Assembly: GCF_004004515.1 (NCBI RefSeq)
Contig: NZ_RXOL01000012.1
Span: 1 to 52,782 of the forward strand
Length of the DNA: 52,782 bases
DNA from: Croceicoccus ponticola
GTDB lineage: Bacteria > Pseudomonadota > Alphaproteobacteria > Sphingomonadales > Sphingomonadaceae
Direction of reading: 5' to 3'
Part shown: one piece after another, positions 1-7,977 of the stretch
How the letters are laid out: the number at the start of each line of letters is the position of its first letter
Position numbering within the stretch: position 1 is the stretch's first letter
Translations under genes and position numbers: made by a program
Notes under the pieces: model-generated
What the model was told of the DNA's origin: nothing
The model's input: the letters and a program-made list of their open reading frames with translations, nothing else
The model's database searches: none

Positions 1-251
1 ATGGCCGACGAAATCTTGCCGAATTCCTCCAGCACGATCAGCGCTTCGATATTGCCCATGCCAAGCCCGCCAAGGTCGCTCGACACGTTGATGCCGAGAA
101 AGCCGAGCTCGGCAAAACGCTTCACCAATTCGCGGCTGGGCGGCTTGTTGTCGCGTTCCAGTTCGGCCGCGATGGCGGGCAGCTCGCCACGGGCGAATTC
201 GCGCGCCGCTTCCTGAAGCTGGCGCTGGTCGTCGGTCAGGTTGAAATTCAC
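1..251 (-). CDS. acyl-CoA dehydrogenase, N-terminal part (cut by window edge)
   Basis: The frame opens with GTG at 251, seven bases after a GGAG ribosome binding site, and runs off the left edge, so only the first 83 residues are visible. They begin VNFNLTDDQRQLQEAAREFA and continue through a 'RFAELGFLGINVSSDLGG' stretch, the usual N-terminal helical domain of FAD-dependent acyl-CoA dehydrogenases, which oxidise acyl-CoA thioesters to 2-enoyl-CoA. The FAD-binding and catalytic Glu regions lie outside the window. It is the last visible gene of the leftward SDR-Rieske-E1-E2 operon, 64 bases after the E2 stop. Its presence suggests that the acid activated by the upstream CoA ligase goes through a beta-oxidation step. 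Substrate size is unknown. Confidence 0.85.
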   Translation of the reverse strand, partial: MNFNLTDDQRQLQEAAREFARGELPAIAAELERDNKPPSRELVKRFAELGFLGINVSSDLGGLGMGNIEALIVLEEFGKISSA

Positions 252-315
252 GGGTTTGCTCCTTCGCGGCGCTGGCGCGTCCATCTCGTCATTTCTGGCG
301 TCAGAATTGCGGGCA

Positions 316-1737
316 TCACAGCAGTTCGGGTTGTTCGATCAGGTTGGCGAGCGCGGCCATGAAGCGGCCGCCGTCGGCCCCGTCGATTGCGCGGTGATCG
401 CACGACAGCGACAGGTTCAGCACCGGCACGATGCGGATCGCGCCATCGTCGTCGATGGGTTCTGGCCGCGCCTTGCCGACCGCGAGGATCGCGCCCTGCG
501 GCGGGTTGATGATGGCGTCGAACTGTTCGACCCCGAACCCGCCAAGGTTTGAGAGCGAGAAGCTGCCGCCGATGAATTCCTCGGGCTTCAACTTTCCGCT
601 GCGAGCCTTTTGGGCGAGCGCCTTCATCTCTGTGCCGATTTCGCTCACCGACTTGTCATCGGCGGCAAAGACGATGGGCGTGACCAGCCCGCGTTCCGTC
701 GCCACCGCGACCGAGATGTCGGCATGGGCGAACCGGTGAATCTCGTTGCCGTGGACCTGGATGTTGAGCGCGGGCACTTCGGCCAATGCCAGAGCGCACG
801 CCCGTAGGATGTAGTCGTTGACGCTGGGCCGGTCGCTCTGAACCGCGGCGCGCAAGGCCAGCAGCCGGTCGGCGCGGACACGGCGGCGCACGTAGAAATG
901 CGGGATCTGCTGCTTCGATTCGGTCAGCCGCCGCGCGATGGTGCGGCGCATCGACGACATCGGCACGATTTCGACCGAACCACCGGCGACAAGCTGCGGT
1001 GCTGCTGCGGCTGCCGGCACAGGCGCTGGCGCTGGCGTCGGTTCCGGAATCGCGGCAAGGACGTCGGCCTTGCGCACCCGTCCGCGCGGACCGGTGCCGG
1101 CGATGGCCGACAGGTCCACGCCCTCGCTCGCGGCGATGCGGCGGGCGACAGGGGTTGCGGCAACGTCGCTGTCGGGCGTTGCGGGAAGCACGCCGACCAG
1201 CGCAGGCGATGCTTCGGGCCGTGCGGCCTGATGCACGTCCTGCGCGGTGATCTTCGCGTCGCGGCCAGAACCTGTGAGGGCACTGACATCGACGCCAAGC
1301 CGCGCAGCTTCTTCGCGCGCCTTGGCCGTGATCGCGACGCCATCAGGTATCGGCGGAGCGGCGGGGGTAGGGGTCGAAGCAGGCGCGGGCGCAGCGGGCA
1401 CGGCGGCAGGTTCGTCGTCATCGGGGCCAAAGCTTGCTTCCGAAGGCTTGAAGCCCGCGATTAGCGCGTCGATTTCATCGGGCGTGGCCTCGCTGCCGTC
1501 CGACAGCACCGCGAGCAGGGCACCGACGGGATAAGTCTGCCCCGCTTCGGCAAGGATGCGCACGAAGCGGCCCGGCGCTTCGGACTCGACCTCGTTCGTG
1601 ATCTTGTCCGTTTCGATCAGTGTCAGCAGCGTGCCACGGTCGAACGGGGCACCTTCAGCCACCAGCCATTCCGCGATCGTGCCTTCGGCCATTTCGATGC
1701 CCCATTTGGGCATGGTGAAAGGTTTCAGTTTTGCCAT
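316..1737 (-). CDS. 2-oxoacid dehydrogenase complex E2 (dihydrolipoamide acyltransferase) with two subunit-binding domains
   Basis: Predicted 473 aa; it transfers the acyl group from lipoate to CoA. The open frame extends upstream of 1737, but ATG 1737 has a strong GAGGAGG site and begins directly with the lipoyl domain (MAKLKPFTMPKWGIEMAEGT). Lipoyl domain about residues 1-80, with lipoyl Lys45 in ETDKITNE. A Pro/Ala linker follows. Two peripheral-subunit-binding domains then appear, about 136-172 (ending SGRDAKITAQDV) and 194-230 (ending TGPRGRVRKADV). After a second Pro/Ala linker comes the catalytic domain, about 250-473, with the active-site DHRAIDG motif (His448, Asp452). The gene starts 11 bases after the E1beta stop. 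No E3 (lipoamide dehydrogenase) gene lies in the window. Two binding domains are unusual for bacterial E2 proteins, which generally carry one. Family assignment is firm; acetoin versus another 2-oxoacid or ketone substrate is not resolved. Confidence 0.93.
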   Translation of the reverse strand: MAKLKPFTMPKWGIEMAEGTIAEWLVAEGAPFDRGTLLTLIETDKITNEVESEAPGRFVRILAEAGQTYPVGALLAVLSDGSEATPDEIDALIAGFKPSEASFGPDDDEPAAVPAAPAPASTPTPAAPPIPDGVAITAKAREEAARLGVDVSALTGSGRDAKITAQDVHQAARPEASPALVGVLPATPDSDVAATPVARRIAASEGVDLSAIAGTGPRGRVRKADVLAAIPEPTPAPAPVPAAAAAPQLVAGGSVEIVPMSSMRRTIARRLTESKQQIPHFYVRRRVRADRLLALRAAVQSDRPSVNDYILRACALALAEVPALNIQVHGNEIHRFAHADISVAVATERGLVTPIVFAADDKSVSEIGTEMKALAQKARSGKLKPEEFIGGSFSLSNLGGFGVEQFDAIINPPQGAILAVGKARPEPIDDDGAIRIVPVLNLSLSCDHRAIDGADGGRFMAALANLIEQPELL

Positions 1738-1748
1738 GTCGCGCCTCC

Positions 1749-2759
1749 TCAGCGAAAGCCGAGGACGCGCCGGACGGCATCCTCGATCTTTTGCGGCGAG
1801 GGCACCCACGCGCGTTCGAGCGTGCGGGAGAACGGAATGGGGCTGTGCGGGCCGGTCACCATCGCGGGCGGAGCCTTGATGCTGGTGAACGCACGTTCGG
1901 TGACCATCGCGGCGATATCGGCGGCAAGGCTGCAACGCGGCGGGCTTTCGTCGACGATGACAAGGCGGCCCGTCTGTTCAACCGATTCGATGATCGCGTC
2001 TTCGTCCATCGGGCTGGTCGTGCGCAGGTCGAGCAGGTCGACGCCCACGCCATCTGCCGCCAGCTTGTCGGCAGCTTTTTCGGAAAAGCTGACCATGCGT
2101 CCGCAGGCGACCACGGTGACGTCGCCGCCTTCGCGCACGACGCGCGCCTGGCCGAACGGCTGGCGGTATTCGCCGTCGGGCACTTCGCCCTTCACGCCGT
2201 AAAGCGTTTTGTGTTCGAAGAACATGACCGGATCGTCGCCGCGCAACGCTTCGGTCAAGAGGCCCTTGGCATCCGCAGGGGTCGTCGGCAGCACGACCTT
2301 CAGCCCCGGGATCGCGGTCAGCATGGCATAGACCGACTGGCTATGTTGCGCTGCGGTCTGCATGCCTGCGCCATAGATCAGGCGCACGACGGCGGGGCAC
2401 TTGGTCTTGCCGCCGAACATGTAGCGGAATTTCGCCATCTGGTTCCACAGCTGGTCGAGGCTGACGCCCACGAAATCGGCGAACATCAGTTCGGCGACCG
2501 GCCGTTTGCCGCAAAGCGCCGCGCCTGCCGCCGCGCCGATGATGGCGCTTTCCGAAATAGGGGTGTCGATCACGCGGTCGGGGCCGAACTTGGCCCACAG
2601 GCCCGGGGTCGTGCCCCAGATGCCGCCGATGGCTTCGGGGCCGCCGGCAGTTCCGTTACCGCCCACGACGTCCTCGCCCAACACGATGATGTTCTCGTCG
2701 CGCTCCATCTCCGAATAGAGCGTGCTCGCGATTGCCTCGCGGATGTTCATGACGGCCAT
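1749..2759 (-). CDS. 2-oxoacid/acetoin dehydrogenase E1 beta subunit
   Basis: 336 aa, normal length for the beta subunit of heterotetrameric ThDP-dependent E1 enzymes. It starts MAVMNIREAIASTLYSEMER and carries the conserved 'GEDVVGGNGTAGG' and 'DTPISESAIIGAAAGAAL' segments, the 'MFADFVG' strand and a transketolase C-terminal domain (SVEQTGRLVIVDES). A GAGG lies about ten bases before ATG 2759. The gene begins 12 bases after E1alpha stops and ends 11 bases before E2 starts, so the three subunits are surely co-translated. With E1alpha it decarboxylates or cleaves a 2-oxo substrate and passes the acyl unit to the E2 lipoyl group. It is closest in style to AcoB/PdhB. The presence of CoA ligase and Rieske genes in the operon suggests a catabolic rather than central-metabolic substrate (inference). 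Confidence 0.92.
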   Translation of the reverse strand: MAVMNIREAIASTLYSEMERDENIIVLGEDVVGGNGTAGGPEAIGGIWGTTPGLWAKFGPDRVIDTPISESAIIGAAAGAALCGKRPVAELMFADFVGVSLDQLWNQMAKFRYMFGGKTKCPAVVRLIYGAGMQTAAQHSQSVYAMLTAIPGLKVVLPTTPADAKGLLTEALRGDDPVMFFEHKTLYGVKGEVPDGEYRQPFGQARVVREGGDVTVVACGRMVSFSEKAADKLAADGVGVDLLDLRTTSPMDEDAIIESVEQTGRLVIVDESPPRCSLAADIAAMVTERAFTSIKAPPAMVTGPHSPIPFSRTLERAWVPSPQKIEDAVRRVLGFR

Positions 2760-2771
2760 GGCGAAGCTTCC

Positions 2772-3746
2772 TCAGTAATAGTTCACGTAGACGTCGTCGG
2801 CGACCGTGTCGTTGTCCGGCATCGCGTCGGCGCGCGCTTCGGCGACGGCCTCTTCGATCAGTTGCGCGACTTCGGCGTCGATGGCGTCGAGATCGGCGTC
2901 TGCCAGCAGCGCGCCTTCGGTGACGCGGGCGCGGAATGCCTTGAGGCAGTCGCGCTCGTCACGGATGCGATCAAGCTCGCCCTTGCCGCGATAGCGTTGC
3001 GGATCGCCTTCGAAGTGGCCGTAGAACCGTTCGGTATCCAGCTCGATCGCGGCGGGGCCGTTGCCTGCGCGGACATATTCGAGCAGTTCGCCAAAGACCG
3101 AGAACACGTCGAAGAAATCGCAGCCGTTGGCACGCCACGACTTGATGCCGAACGCTTCGGCGCGGCTGGCGATGTCCTTGTCGGTGCCGACGGCATAGGC
3201 GTCGCCGGTATGTTCGGAATAGTGGTTGTTTTCGAACACGAAGATCGCCGGAACCTTGGTGACAGAGGCAAGGTTCATCGCTTCGAATGTGGTGCCCTGG
3301 TTGCATGCGCCGTCTCCCGAAAAGGCGATACCGACGCTGCCTTTCCCTTCGAGGCGGAGCGCGATGGCCGCGCCCACCGCCTGCGGCGCACCGCCGCCGA
3401 CGATGCCGTTGGCGCCCAGCATGCCGACATCGAGGTCGGCGATATGCATCGAACCGCCGCGACCCTTGCAAAGCCCGCCCGCGCGTCCGTAGATTTCCTT
3501 CATCATGCCCTTCACGTCGCAGCCCTTGGCGATGCAATGGCCATGGCCGCGGTGGGTCGACACGATCTTGTCGGCATGGGTCAGCTGTTCGCAGATGCCG
3601 ACGGCGACCGCTTCCTGCCCAGCATAAAGGTGCGTGAATCCAGCGATCTCGCCGGTCTTGATCTCGTCGTGAAGGCGTTCTTCGAAGGTACGGATCGTCG
3701 CCATCTGGCGGTAGGCCTGCAGCAGTTCGTCACGGTTCAGTTGCAT
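2772..3746 (-). CDS. 2-oxoacid/acetoin dehydrogenase E1 alpha subunit (ThDP-binding)
   Basis: 324 aa. The thiamine diphosphate motif is clear: GDG at 144-146 (FSGDGACNQG) and NN at 173-174 (VFENNHYSEH), with the expected spacing. The 'STHRGHGHCIAKG' loop and the 'GRGGSMHIAD' segment are typical of the AcoA/PdhA family. The length is that of short acetoin-dehydrogenase-type alpha subunits rather than the longer mitochondrial type. ATG 3746 follows AAGGGAC. The gene lies 83 bases downstream of the Rieske oxygenase stop; that gap holds a small GC-rich inverted repeat (ACCCGG...CCGGGT) without a T-run. It works with the adjacent E1beta and E2. A paralogous E1alpha lies at 18912-19916. Confidence 0.93.
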   Translation of the reverse strand: MQLNRDELLQAYRQMATIRTFEERLHDEIKTGEIAGFTHLYAGQEAVAVGICEQLTHADKIVSTHRGHGHCIAKGCDVKGMMKEIYGRAGGLCKGRGGSMHIADLDVGMLGANGIVGGGAPQAVGAAIALRLEGKGSVGIAFSGDGACNQGTTFEAMNLASVTKVPAIFVFENNHYSEHTGDAYAVGTDKDIASRAEAFGIKSWRANGCDFFDVFSVFGELLEYVRAGNGPAAIELDTERFYGHFEGDPQRYRGKGELDRIRDERDCLKAFRARVTEGALLADADLDAIDAEVAQLIEEAVAEARADAMPDNDTVADDVYVNYY

Positions 3747-3829
3747 GTCATGTCCCTTGGGAAACCTGGGCAGGATGACCCGGACCGCCGGCCCGGGTGC
3801 GGAGCGCGCCTGATCAAATGTGGGCCGGC

Positions 3830-5197
3830 TCAGAGATCGTCCGGCTTCTTTTCACCCGGGCCGTAGATGTAATCGTCCAGCACCTTGTGGAAATGGCGGA
3901 TGCGCAGTTCCTGATCGCCGATCCACAGGCCGGGGAAGAAGTCGGACTTCATGCCCGTCTGCACCGTCGGCAGGTTGTAGGCGTCTTGATCCAGCACCTG
4001 CCCGATCGTCTTGTCGCCATGGCGGAAGCGTTTGTGCTTCACGCGTTCGGGCCACTCCTCGCCTTCGGGCACCAGTTCGAACATCCAGATGTCGTAATAC
4101 ATCTTGTTCGGATCGGTGGCGTGCGGGCGCTGGCGGAACAGCATGATGTCGTCGGCGTGGACGTTGATCGAGACGTTGGGAAAAATCGTGTAGTGGTAAT
4201 CATCGGTCAGCTGATCGTCGTTCAGCTCCGAATAGTCCTTGCCCTGTTCGGCCCCGTGCTTGCGCTTGAATATCTGCACGTCGCGGCGGATGTCGGACAC
4301 GCGCCCTTCGTATTCGGCGGGGTCCATCCCGGCGTGGACCATGATTTCGTAGATCGCGGGCGGGATCTGGCTGGGCATCGCGACGCGCGGGCTGATCGCG
4401 GCGAACGGGATCAGGTAACGGTTGTGCTTGCCGTAACAGTCGATCTGGACGTTGACGTCGTCAAGGTACCACTTCAGCTGCGGGTGGATGCCCTGCACGT
4501 GATAGGTTTCGTTGAAGGCATCGACCGACGTCTTCCAGTTGCAGTCCCATTCAACCGTAATGTCGCGCGACCAAGCCATCCGTTCGGGGTGATAAGGTTC
4601 GAGGTGCTGTTTCATCGGGTCGATGAAATCGTCGAAGGGTTCGACATCCTGATTGAGCGAGAACCAGACGAAGCTGTTCCATTCGATACATGGCAACAGC
4701 GTCGCGCTCATGTTCGGGGGGCCGCCCTGAAAGAACGTGCAGATGTCGGGGATGTGATCCAGCTTCCCGTCCAGACCGTAGGTCCAGTGGTGGTACATGC
4801 ACTTGAAGCTTTCGGCATTGCCGCGCCCTTCGGGACGAAGGCGGTTGCCGCGATGCAGACACACGTTGGGGAAACAGCGGACTGATCCGTCCACCTGCCG
4901 TACGATCAGCACCGATTCCTTGCCGATTTCGGTGCAGATGTAGTCGCCCGCTTCCTTCAGGTCGTCCGACCGGCCGCCCAGCAGCCATGTCTTGGACCAC
5001 ACCTTGTCCCATTCCATCGCCATGAATTCGGGCGAGAAATAGCGCGCGGCGGGAATGATCTCGGTGCCAAGCTCTGGATCGGGCGCCTTTTCGACAGGCG
5101 TGCCGTTGCCGGTCGTCGCCGGGTCGACGCGCGGCACGTCGACGACGCGCAAGGCGTCCATCTTCGCCGCATCCCAGCCCATGATGTGCTTTGCCAT
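3830..5197 (-). CDS. Rieske non-heme iron oxygenase, alpha subunit (1)
   Basis: 455 aa. ATG 5197 overlaps the upstream SDR stop by one base (TGATG), which fixes the start and indicates coupled translation; a longer open frame upstream is SDR coding sequence. Rieske [2Fe-2S] ligands: Cys113/His115 (VCLHRGNR) and Cys133/His136 (CMYHHWTYG). Mononuclear iron site: 'VDAFNETYHVQGIHPQ' with His233 and His238; a distal acidic ligand is expected near 'LDQDAYNLPT'. The family uses O2 and reducing equivalents to hydroxylate or dealkylate aromatic or alicyclic rings. No beta subunit, ferredoxin or reductase gene is adjacent, so electron supply must come from elsewhere. It is the most diverged of the four Rieske proteins in the window. 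Substrate unknown. Confidence 0.93.
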   Translation of the reverse strand: MAKHIMGWDAAKMDALRVVDVPRVDPATTGNGTPVEKAPDPELGTEIIPAARYFSPEFMAMEWDKVWSKTWLLGGRSDDLKEAGDYICTEIGKESVLIVRQVDGSVRCFPNVCLHRGNRLRPEGRGNAESFKCMYHHWTYGLDGKLDHIPDICTFFQGGPPNMSATLLPCIEWNSFVWFSLNQDVEPFDDFIDPMKQHLEPYHPERMAWSRDITVEWDCNWKTSVDAFNETYHVQGIHPQLKWYLDDVNVQIDCYGKHNRYLIPFAAISPRVAMPSQIPPAIYEIMVHAGMDPAEYEGRVSDIRRDVQIFKRKHGAEQGKDYSELNDDQLTDDYHYTIFPNVSINVHADDIMLFRQRPHATDPNKMYYDIWMFELVPEGEEWPERVKHKRFRHGDKTIGQVLDQDAYNLPTVQTGMKSDFFPGLWIGDQELRIRHFHKVLDDYIYGPGEKKPDDL

Positions 5198-5958
5198 CAG
5201 AAGTGCGTCCGGTTGGTATAGCCCCCGTCGACGACGAGGTGAGAGCCGTTGCACCAACTTGCGGCGTCGCTGGCGAGGAAGGTGATCGCACGGGCCACTT
5301 CCTCGGGCTTGCCGAGGCGGCCCGACGGCTGCTGGCGCAGCTGGGCGTTGTAGAACTTTTCCATCGTGCCCTTGATCATGTCCCAGTTGCCGCCCGCGAA
5401 TTCGATCGGGCCGGGGGATACGACGTTGACGCGGATGTTGTGCTTACCGTGGAACAGTGCGAGCTGCTTGCCATAAGTCACGATCGACGCCTTGAGCGCG
5501 TTGTACGCCTGCGGACCGCCCATCGCTTCGAGCACCGAAGTCGTGCCGATCAGGACGATGGAGCCGCGCTGCTGTTCTTCCATTTTCGGGATGACGGCCT
5601 CGACCGCGCGGACCGCGCCCATCAGGTCGACCTCGAACGCGTTGTACCAGTACTTTTCACTGCCCATGCCGCCGCCCGCAGAAGTGAACGGGATCATGAC
5701 GTCGACACCGTCGAGCGCGTCGATGGCCCATTCAAACCATGCCTTGTACTCGTCCGCGTTCTTGGCGTTGACCGGCTTGCCGACGACGTTAGTGCCGTAC
5801 TTCGACAGTTCGGCCACCGCGTCCTTCACGCTGTCTTCGCTGCGCGCGGTTAATGCGATGTCGCAGCCTTCGCGCGCCAGGATCTCTGCCACCGAATAGC
5901 CGATACCGCGCGCCGCGCCGACGAGGATCGCTTTCTTGCCCTGAAGTCCGAGGTCCAT
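5197..5958 (-). CDS. short-chain dehydrogenase/reductase (SDR) with variant motifs
   Basis: 253 aa, classical SDR length. Start at ATG 5958 (MDLGLQGKKAILVGAARGIG), preceded by AGGACG; upstream in-frame codons lack a binding site. The cofactor loop GAARGIG (14-20) is present but the usual Thr before it is Val. The NNAG motif is replaced by FTSAG (91-95). The catalytic set is Ser141 and Tyr152/Lys156 (AYNALKAS), so activity is expected. The C-terminus has the family 'LVVDGGYTNR' ending. It is the first gene of the leftward operon and overlaps the Rieske start. Likely an NAD(P)-dependent alcohol/ketone oxidoreductase acting on the same intermediate series; the exact reaction is unknown. Confidence 0.92.
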   Translation of the reverse strand: MDLGLQGKKAILVGAARGIGYSVAEILAREGCDIALTARSEDSVKDAVAELSKYGTNVVGKPVNAKNADEYKAWFEWAIDALDGVDVMIPFTSAGGGMGSEKYWYNAFEVDLMGAVRAVEAVIPKMEEQQRGSIVLIGTTSVLEAMGGPQAYNALKASIVTYGKQLALFHGKHNIRVNVVSPGPIEFAGGNWDMIKGTMEKFYNAQLRQQPSGRLGKPEEVARAITFLASDAASWCNGSHLVVDGGYTNRTHF

Positions 5959-6052
5959 GGTTATGCCGTCCTGTTTTCTGTCCTGACGATCGCGTGGTCG
6001 CCCGATAGTTCGTTTCGCCACCCTGTTAGACAGGAGAGGGCCGGGGTTTCAA

Positions 6053-6082
6053 TAAAAAAGTCAGTCGTGACTGATTTTTTTA
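6053..6082 (-). terminator. 30-bp near-perfect palindrome, probable intrinsic terminator after the CoA ligase
   Basis: TCAGTC-GT-GACTGA (6061-6074) flanked by an A-run (6054-6059) and a T-run (6075-6081); 13 of 15 base pairs match. On the minus strand it begins five bases after the ligase stop codon and ends in TTTTTTATT, the form of a rho-independent terminator. It also lies about 95 bases upstream of the SDR start and shares the TGACTG...TTTT...TGCG layout of the palindromes at 7820 and 26155, so an operator role for the SDR-Rieske-E1-E2 operon is possible too. Confidence 0.6.
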
Positions 6083-6086
6083 TGCG

Positions 6087-7724
6087 TCATGCTTCCTGCA
6101 GCTCCTTGATCAGTTCGTCGCGCAGGCGGAATTTCTGAATCTTCGATGTCGACATCGGCCAACTGTCGACAAAGCGGATGTGGCGCGGAACCTTGAACCC
6201 GGCGATCTGGCCTTTACAGTGGGCGATCAGTTCCTGTTCGGTCGCGCTTTGCCCTTCGGCAAGCTCGACAAATGCGGCGGGCACTTCGGCATAGCGTTCG
6301 TCGGGAAGCCCGACGACTTGCGCCAGCTTTACCGCGGGATGGCTTTGCAACATGCCCTCGATCTCTGCTGCGGCGACGTTTTCGCCACCGACCTTCAGCA
6401 TGTCCTTGAGCCGTCCATGGAACATCACGTTGCCGTCGGCGTCGATGGACCCGATGTCACCGGAATAGAACCAGCCGTCGCGGATCGCCTCGGCCGTCTT
6501 TACGGGATCGTTGTAATAGCCCTGCAGCCGGTTGGGGCCGCCCAGCACGATTTCGCCCTGTTCGCCCGGCGCGCAATCCAGCGCGGTTTCGGCATTGACG
6601 ATCCGGACGCTCCATTCGTCGAGCGGCGTCCCGCAGCGGCCGGTGCGCACTTCGTAACTGTCGCTTAGCCGGCTGGTCGAAACCGTGCCCGCGCCTTCGG
6701 TCAGGCCATAAGTGCCGACCTGGATCGTGTGCGGCATCGCCTTGGCCACGGCCAGCTTGATCCATTCGGGCTGCACGGCGAAGTTAGAATTCATCACCCG
6801 CAGCTTAGACAGGTCGGTGTCGGGAAATGTCGGGTGCGTGATCAGATCCTGCATGATCGTCACGAAGCTGGGATAGGCGATGGTCGCCCCCTCGCGCCCC
6901 AGCATCGCCAGGCCGACGCCCGCGTCGAAATGCGGAATGGTCATGTACGCGCCGCCAAGGTCGAGGATCATCGTCATCGGCAGGATGCCAGCGATGTGGA
7001 AGATCGGCAGCGGCGACCAGACCTTGTCCTCGCTCGTGCATTCGTAGCGCACACCAAGATTGCGGCTGTTGGCGACCTGCGCCCGGTGCGAAATCATCGC
7101 GCCCTTGGGGTGCGCGGTGGTGCCCGAAGTATAGAGGATCATCGCAGTGTCTTCGGGCTGAACCGCGTCGATGCGCTTGTCGACTTCGCCCTCGTCGATC
7201 GCCTTGCCCGCTTCGATCGCGGAACTGGCGGAAATAAGATAGGGCGCGCAGTCATCGTCAAGGCAGACGATCGTGCGCAATGCCGGCGCTTCGGGAAGCG
7301 ACAGCGCGCGCGGATCGGTCGCGCCCTTCAACGAGGGCATAGCCGATTCGAGGCGTTCGCCGAAATCGACGTTTTCCGCCACTTTGCCCGTGGTGATCAC
7401 CACGACGAGATCGGCATTTTCGACCACGTAGCCAAGTTCATTCGCGCGGTATCGGGCGTTGACCGGAACAGCGACTGCGCCAGCCATCGTGATGCCATAG
7501 AACGCGGTGATGAAATCGATGCAGGTCGGCAGCAGGATGCCGACATGGTCGCCCGGCTTCACGCCCATGGCGATCAGCGCGCGGGCCCAGTCGCGTGCCG
7601 CGACGTTGAGGTCGGCATAGCTGAGCCTGTCGTCCGGAAACACAATCGCATCCGACGCACCGAAACGTGCCGCCGAAGACCTGATCATTTCACCCATCGT
7701 GAGGATTGGCCGAATATCGCCCAA
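6087..7724 (-). CDS. AMP-forming acyl-CoA synthetase (CoA ligase)
   Basis: 545 aa, usual length of fatty/aromatic acyl-CoA ligases of the ANL superfamily. The start is TTG 7724, with GGGAGAGG about five bases upstream; the alternative ATG ten codons in lacks such a site. Motifs: phosphate loop YTSGTTAHPKG (198-208), 'YGLTEGAG' (A5), 'FYSGDIG' and 'GRLKDMLKVGGENV' (A7/A8), and the C-terminal 'MSTSKIQKFRLR' with the expected catalytic Lys528. It activates a carboxylic acid with ATP and CoA, providing a substrate for the acyl-CoA dehydrogenase and SDR enzymes nearby. It is divergent from the TetR gene at 7978, and the intervening region contains the 18-bp palindrome at 7820. A hairpin follows its stop. 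Confidence 0.93.
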   Translation of the reverse strand: MGDIRPILTMGEMIRSSAARFGASDAIVFPDDRLSYADLNVAARDWARALIAMGVKPGDHVGILLPTCIDFITAFYGITMAGAVAVPVNARYRANELGYVVENADLVVVITTGKVAENVDFGERLESAMPSLKGATDPRALSLPEAPALRTIVCLDDDCAPYLISASSAIEAGKAIDEGEVDKRIDAVQPEDTAMILYTSGTTAHPKGAMISHRAQVANSRNLGVRYECTSEDKVWSPLPIFHIAGILPMTMILDLGGAYMTIPHFDAGVGLAMLGREGATIAYPSFVTIMQDLITHPTFPDTDLSKLRVMNSNFAVQPEWIKLAVAKAMPHTIQVGTYGLTEGAGTVSTSRLSDSYEVRTGRCGTPLDEWSVRIVNAETALDCAPGEQGEIVLGGPNRLQGYYNDPVKTAEAIRDGWFYSGDIGSIDADGNVMFHGRLKDMLKVGGENVAAAEIEGMLQSHPAVKLAQVVGLPDERYAEVPAAFVELAEGQSATEQELIAHCKGQIAGFKVPRHIRFVDSWPMSTSKIQKFRLRDELIKELQEA

Positions 7725-7774
7725 ATTACCTCTCCCACTTTTCTATAGCGCAAGCGGACCGATGGCCCGACGGC

Positions 7775-7786
7775 TTGATTGTTTCG
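7775..7786 (+). promoter_or_regulatory. half-site resembling the 7820 operator
   Basis: TTGATTGTTTCG lies about 50 bases upstream of the ligase start codon and resembles the right half (CATGATTGTTTTG) found at 14620 and 33908. It may be an auxiliary binding site or a chance match. Confidence 0.3.
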
Positions 7787-7819
7787 ATTGACCCGAGCTT
7801 ATCAGCCCGCCGGAAAAAT

Positions 7820-7837
7820 ACAATCATGCATGACTGT
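7820..7837. promoter_or_regulatory. 18-bp palindrome, probable TetR operator in ligase/TetR divergent region
   Basis: ACAATCATGCATGACTGT: eight of nine base pairs are complementary. With A-rich and T-rich flanks the 30 bases 7814-7843 match 26149-26178, in front of the second TetR gene, at 27 positions. The location between two divergent genes, one a TetR regulator, is the classic site for an autoregulated TetR operator. Which of the two TetR proteins binds is inference. Confidence 0.65.
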
Positions 7838-7977
7838 TTTATTGCGATGCGGCCGAACCCCGCATCATCGCCCGATTCCCGCCACTTGCGCTCTACATGC
7901 GCATGGTCCTAAGGCAATCGCGGGCCGTTGCTGGATGGTGGCGCGCCCTGTCGAAATTCATCCCGGACGAATCGGAA

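Noticed and set aside
1731-3866. A 711-codon rightward frame opposite the E1 genes
   Set aside because: Long antisense frames are common in high-GC DNA; the minus strand encodes complete E1alpha and E1beta with motifs, and the antisense translation shows none.
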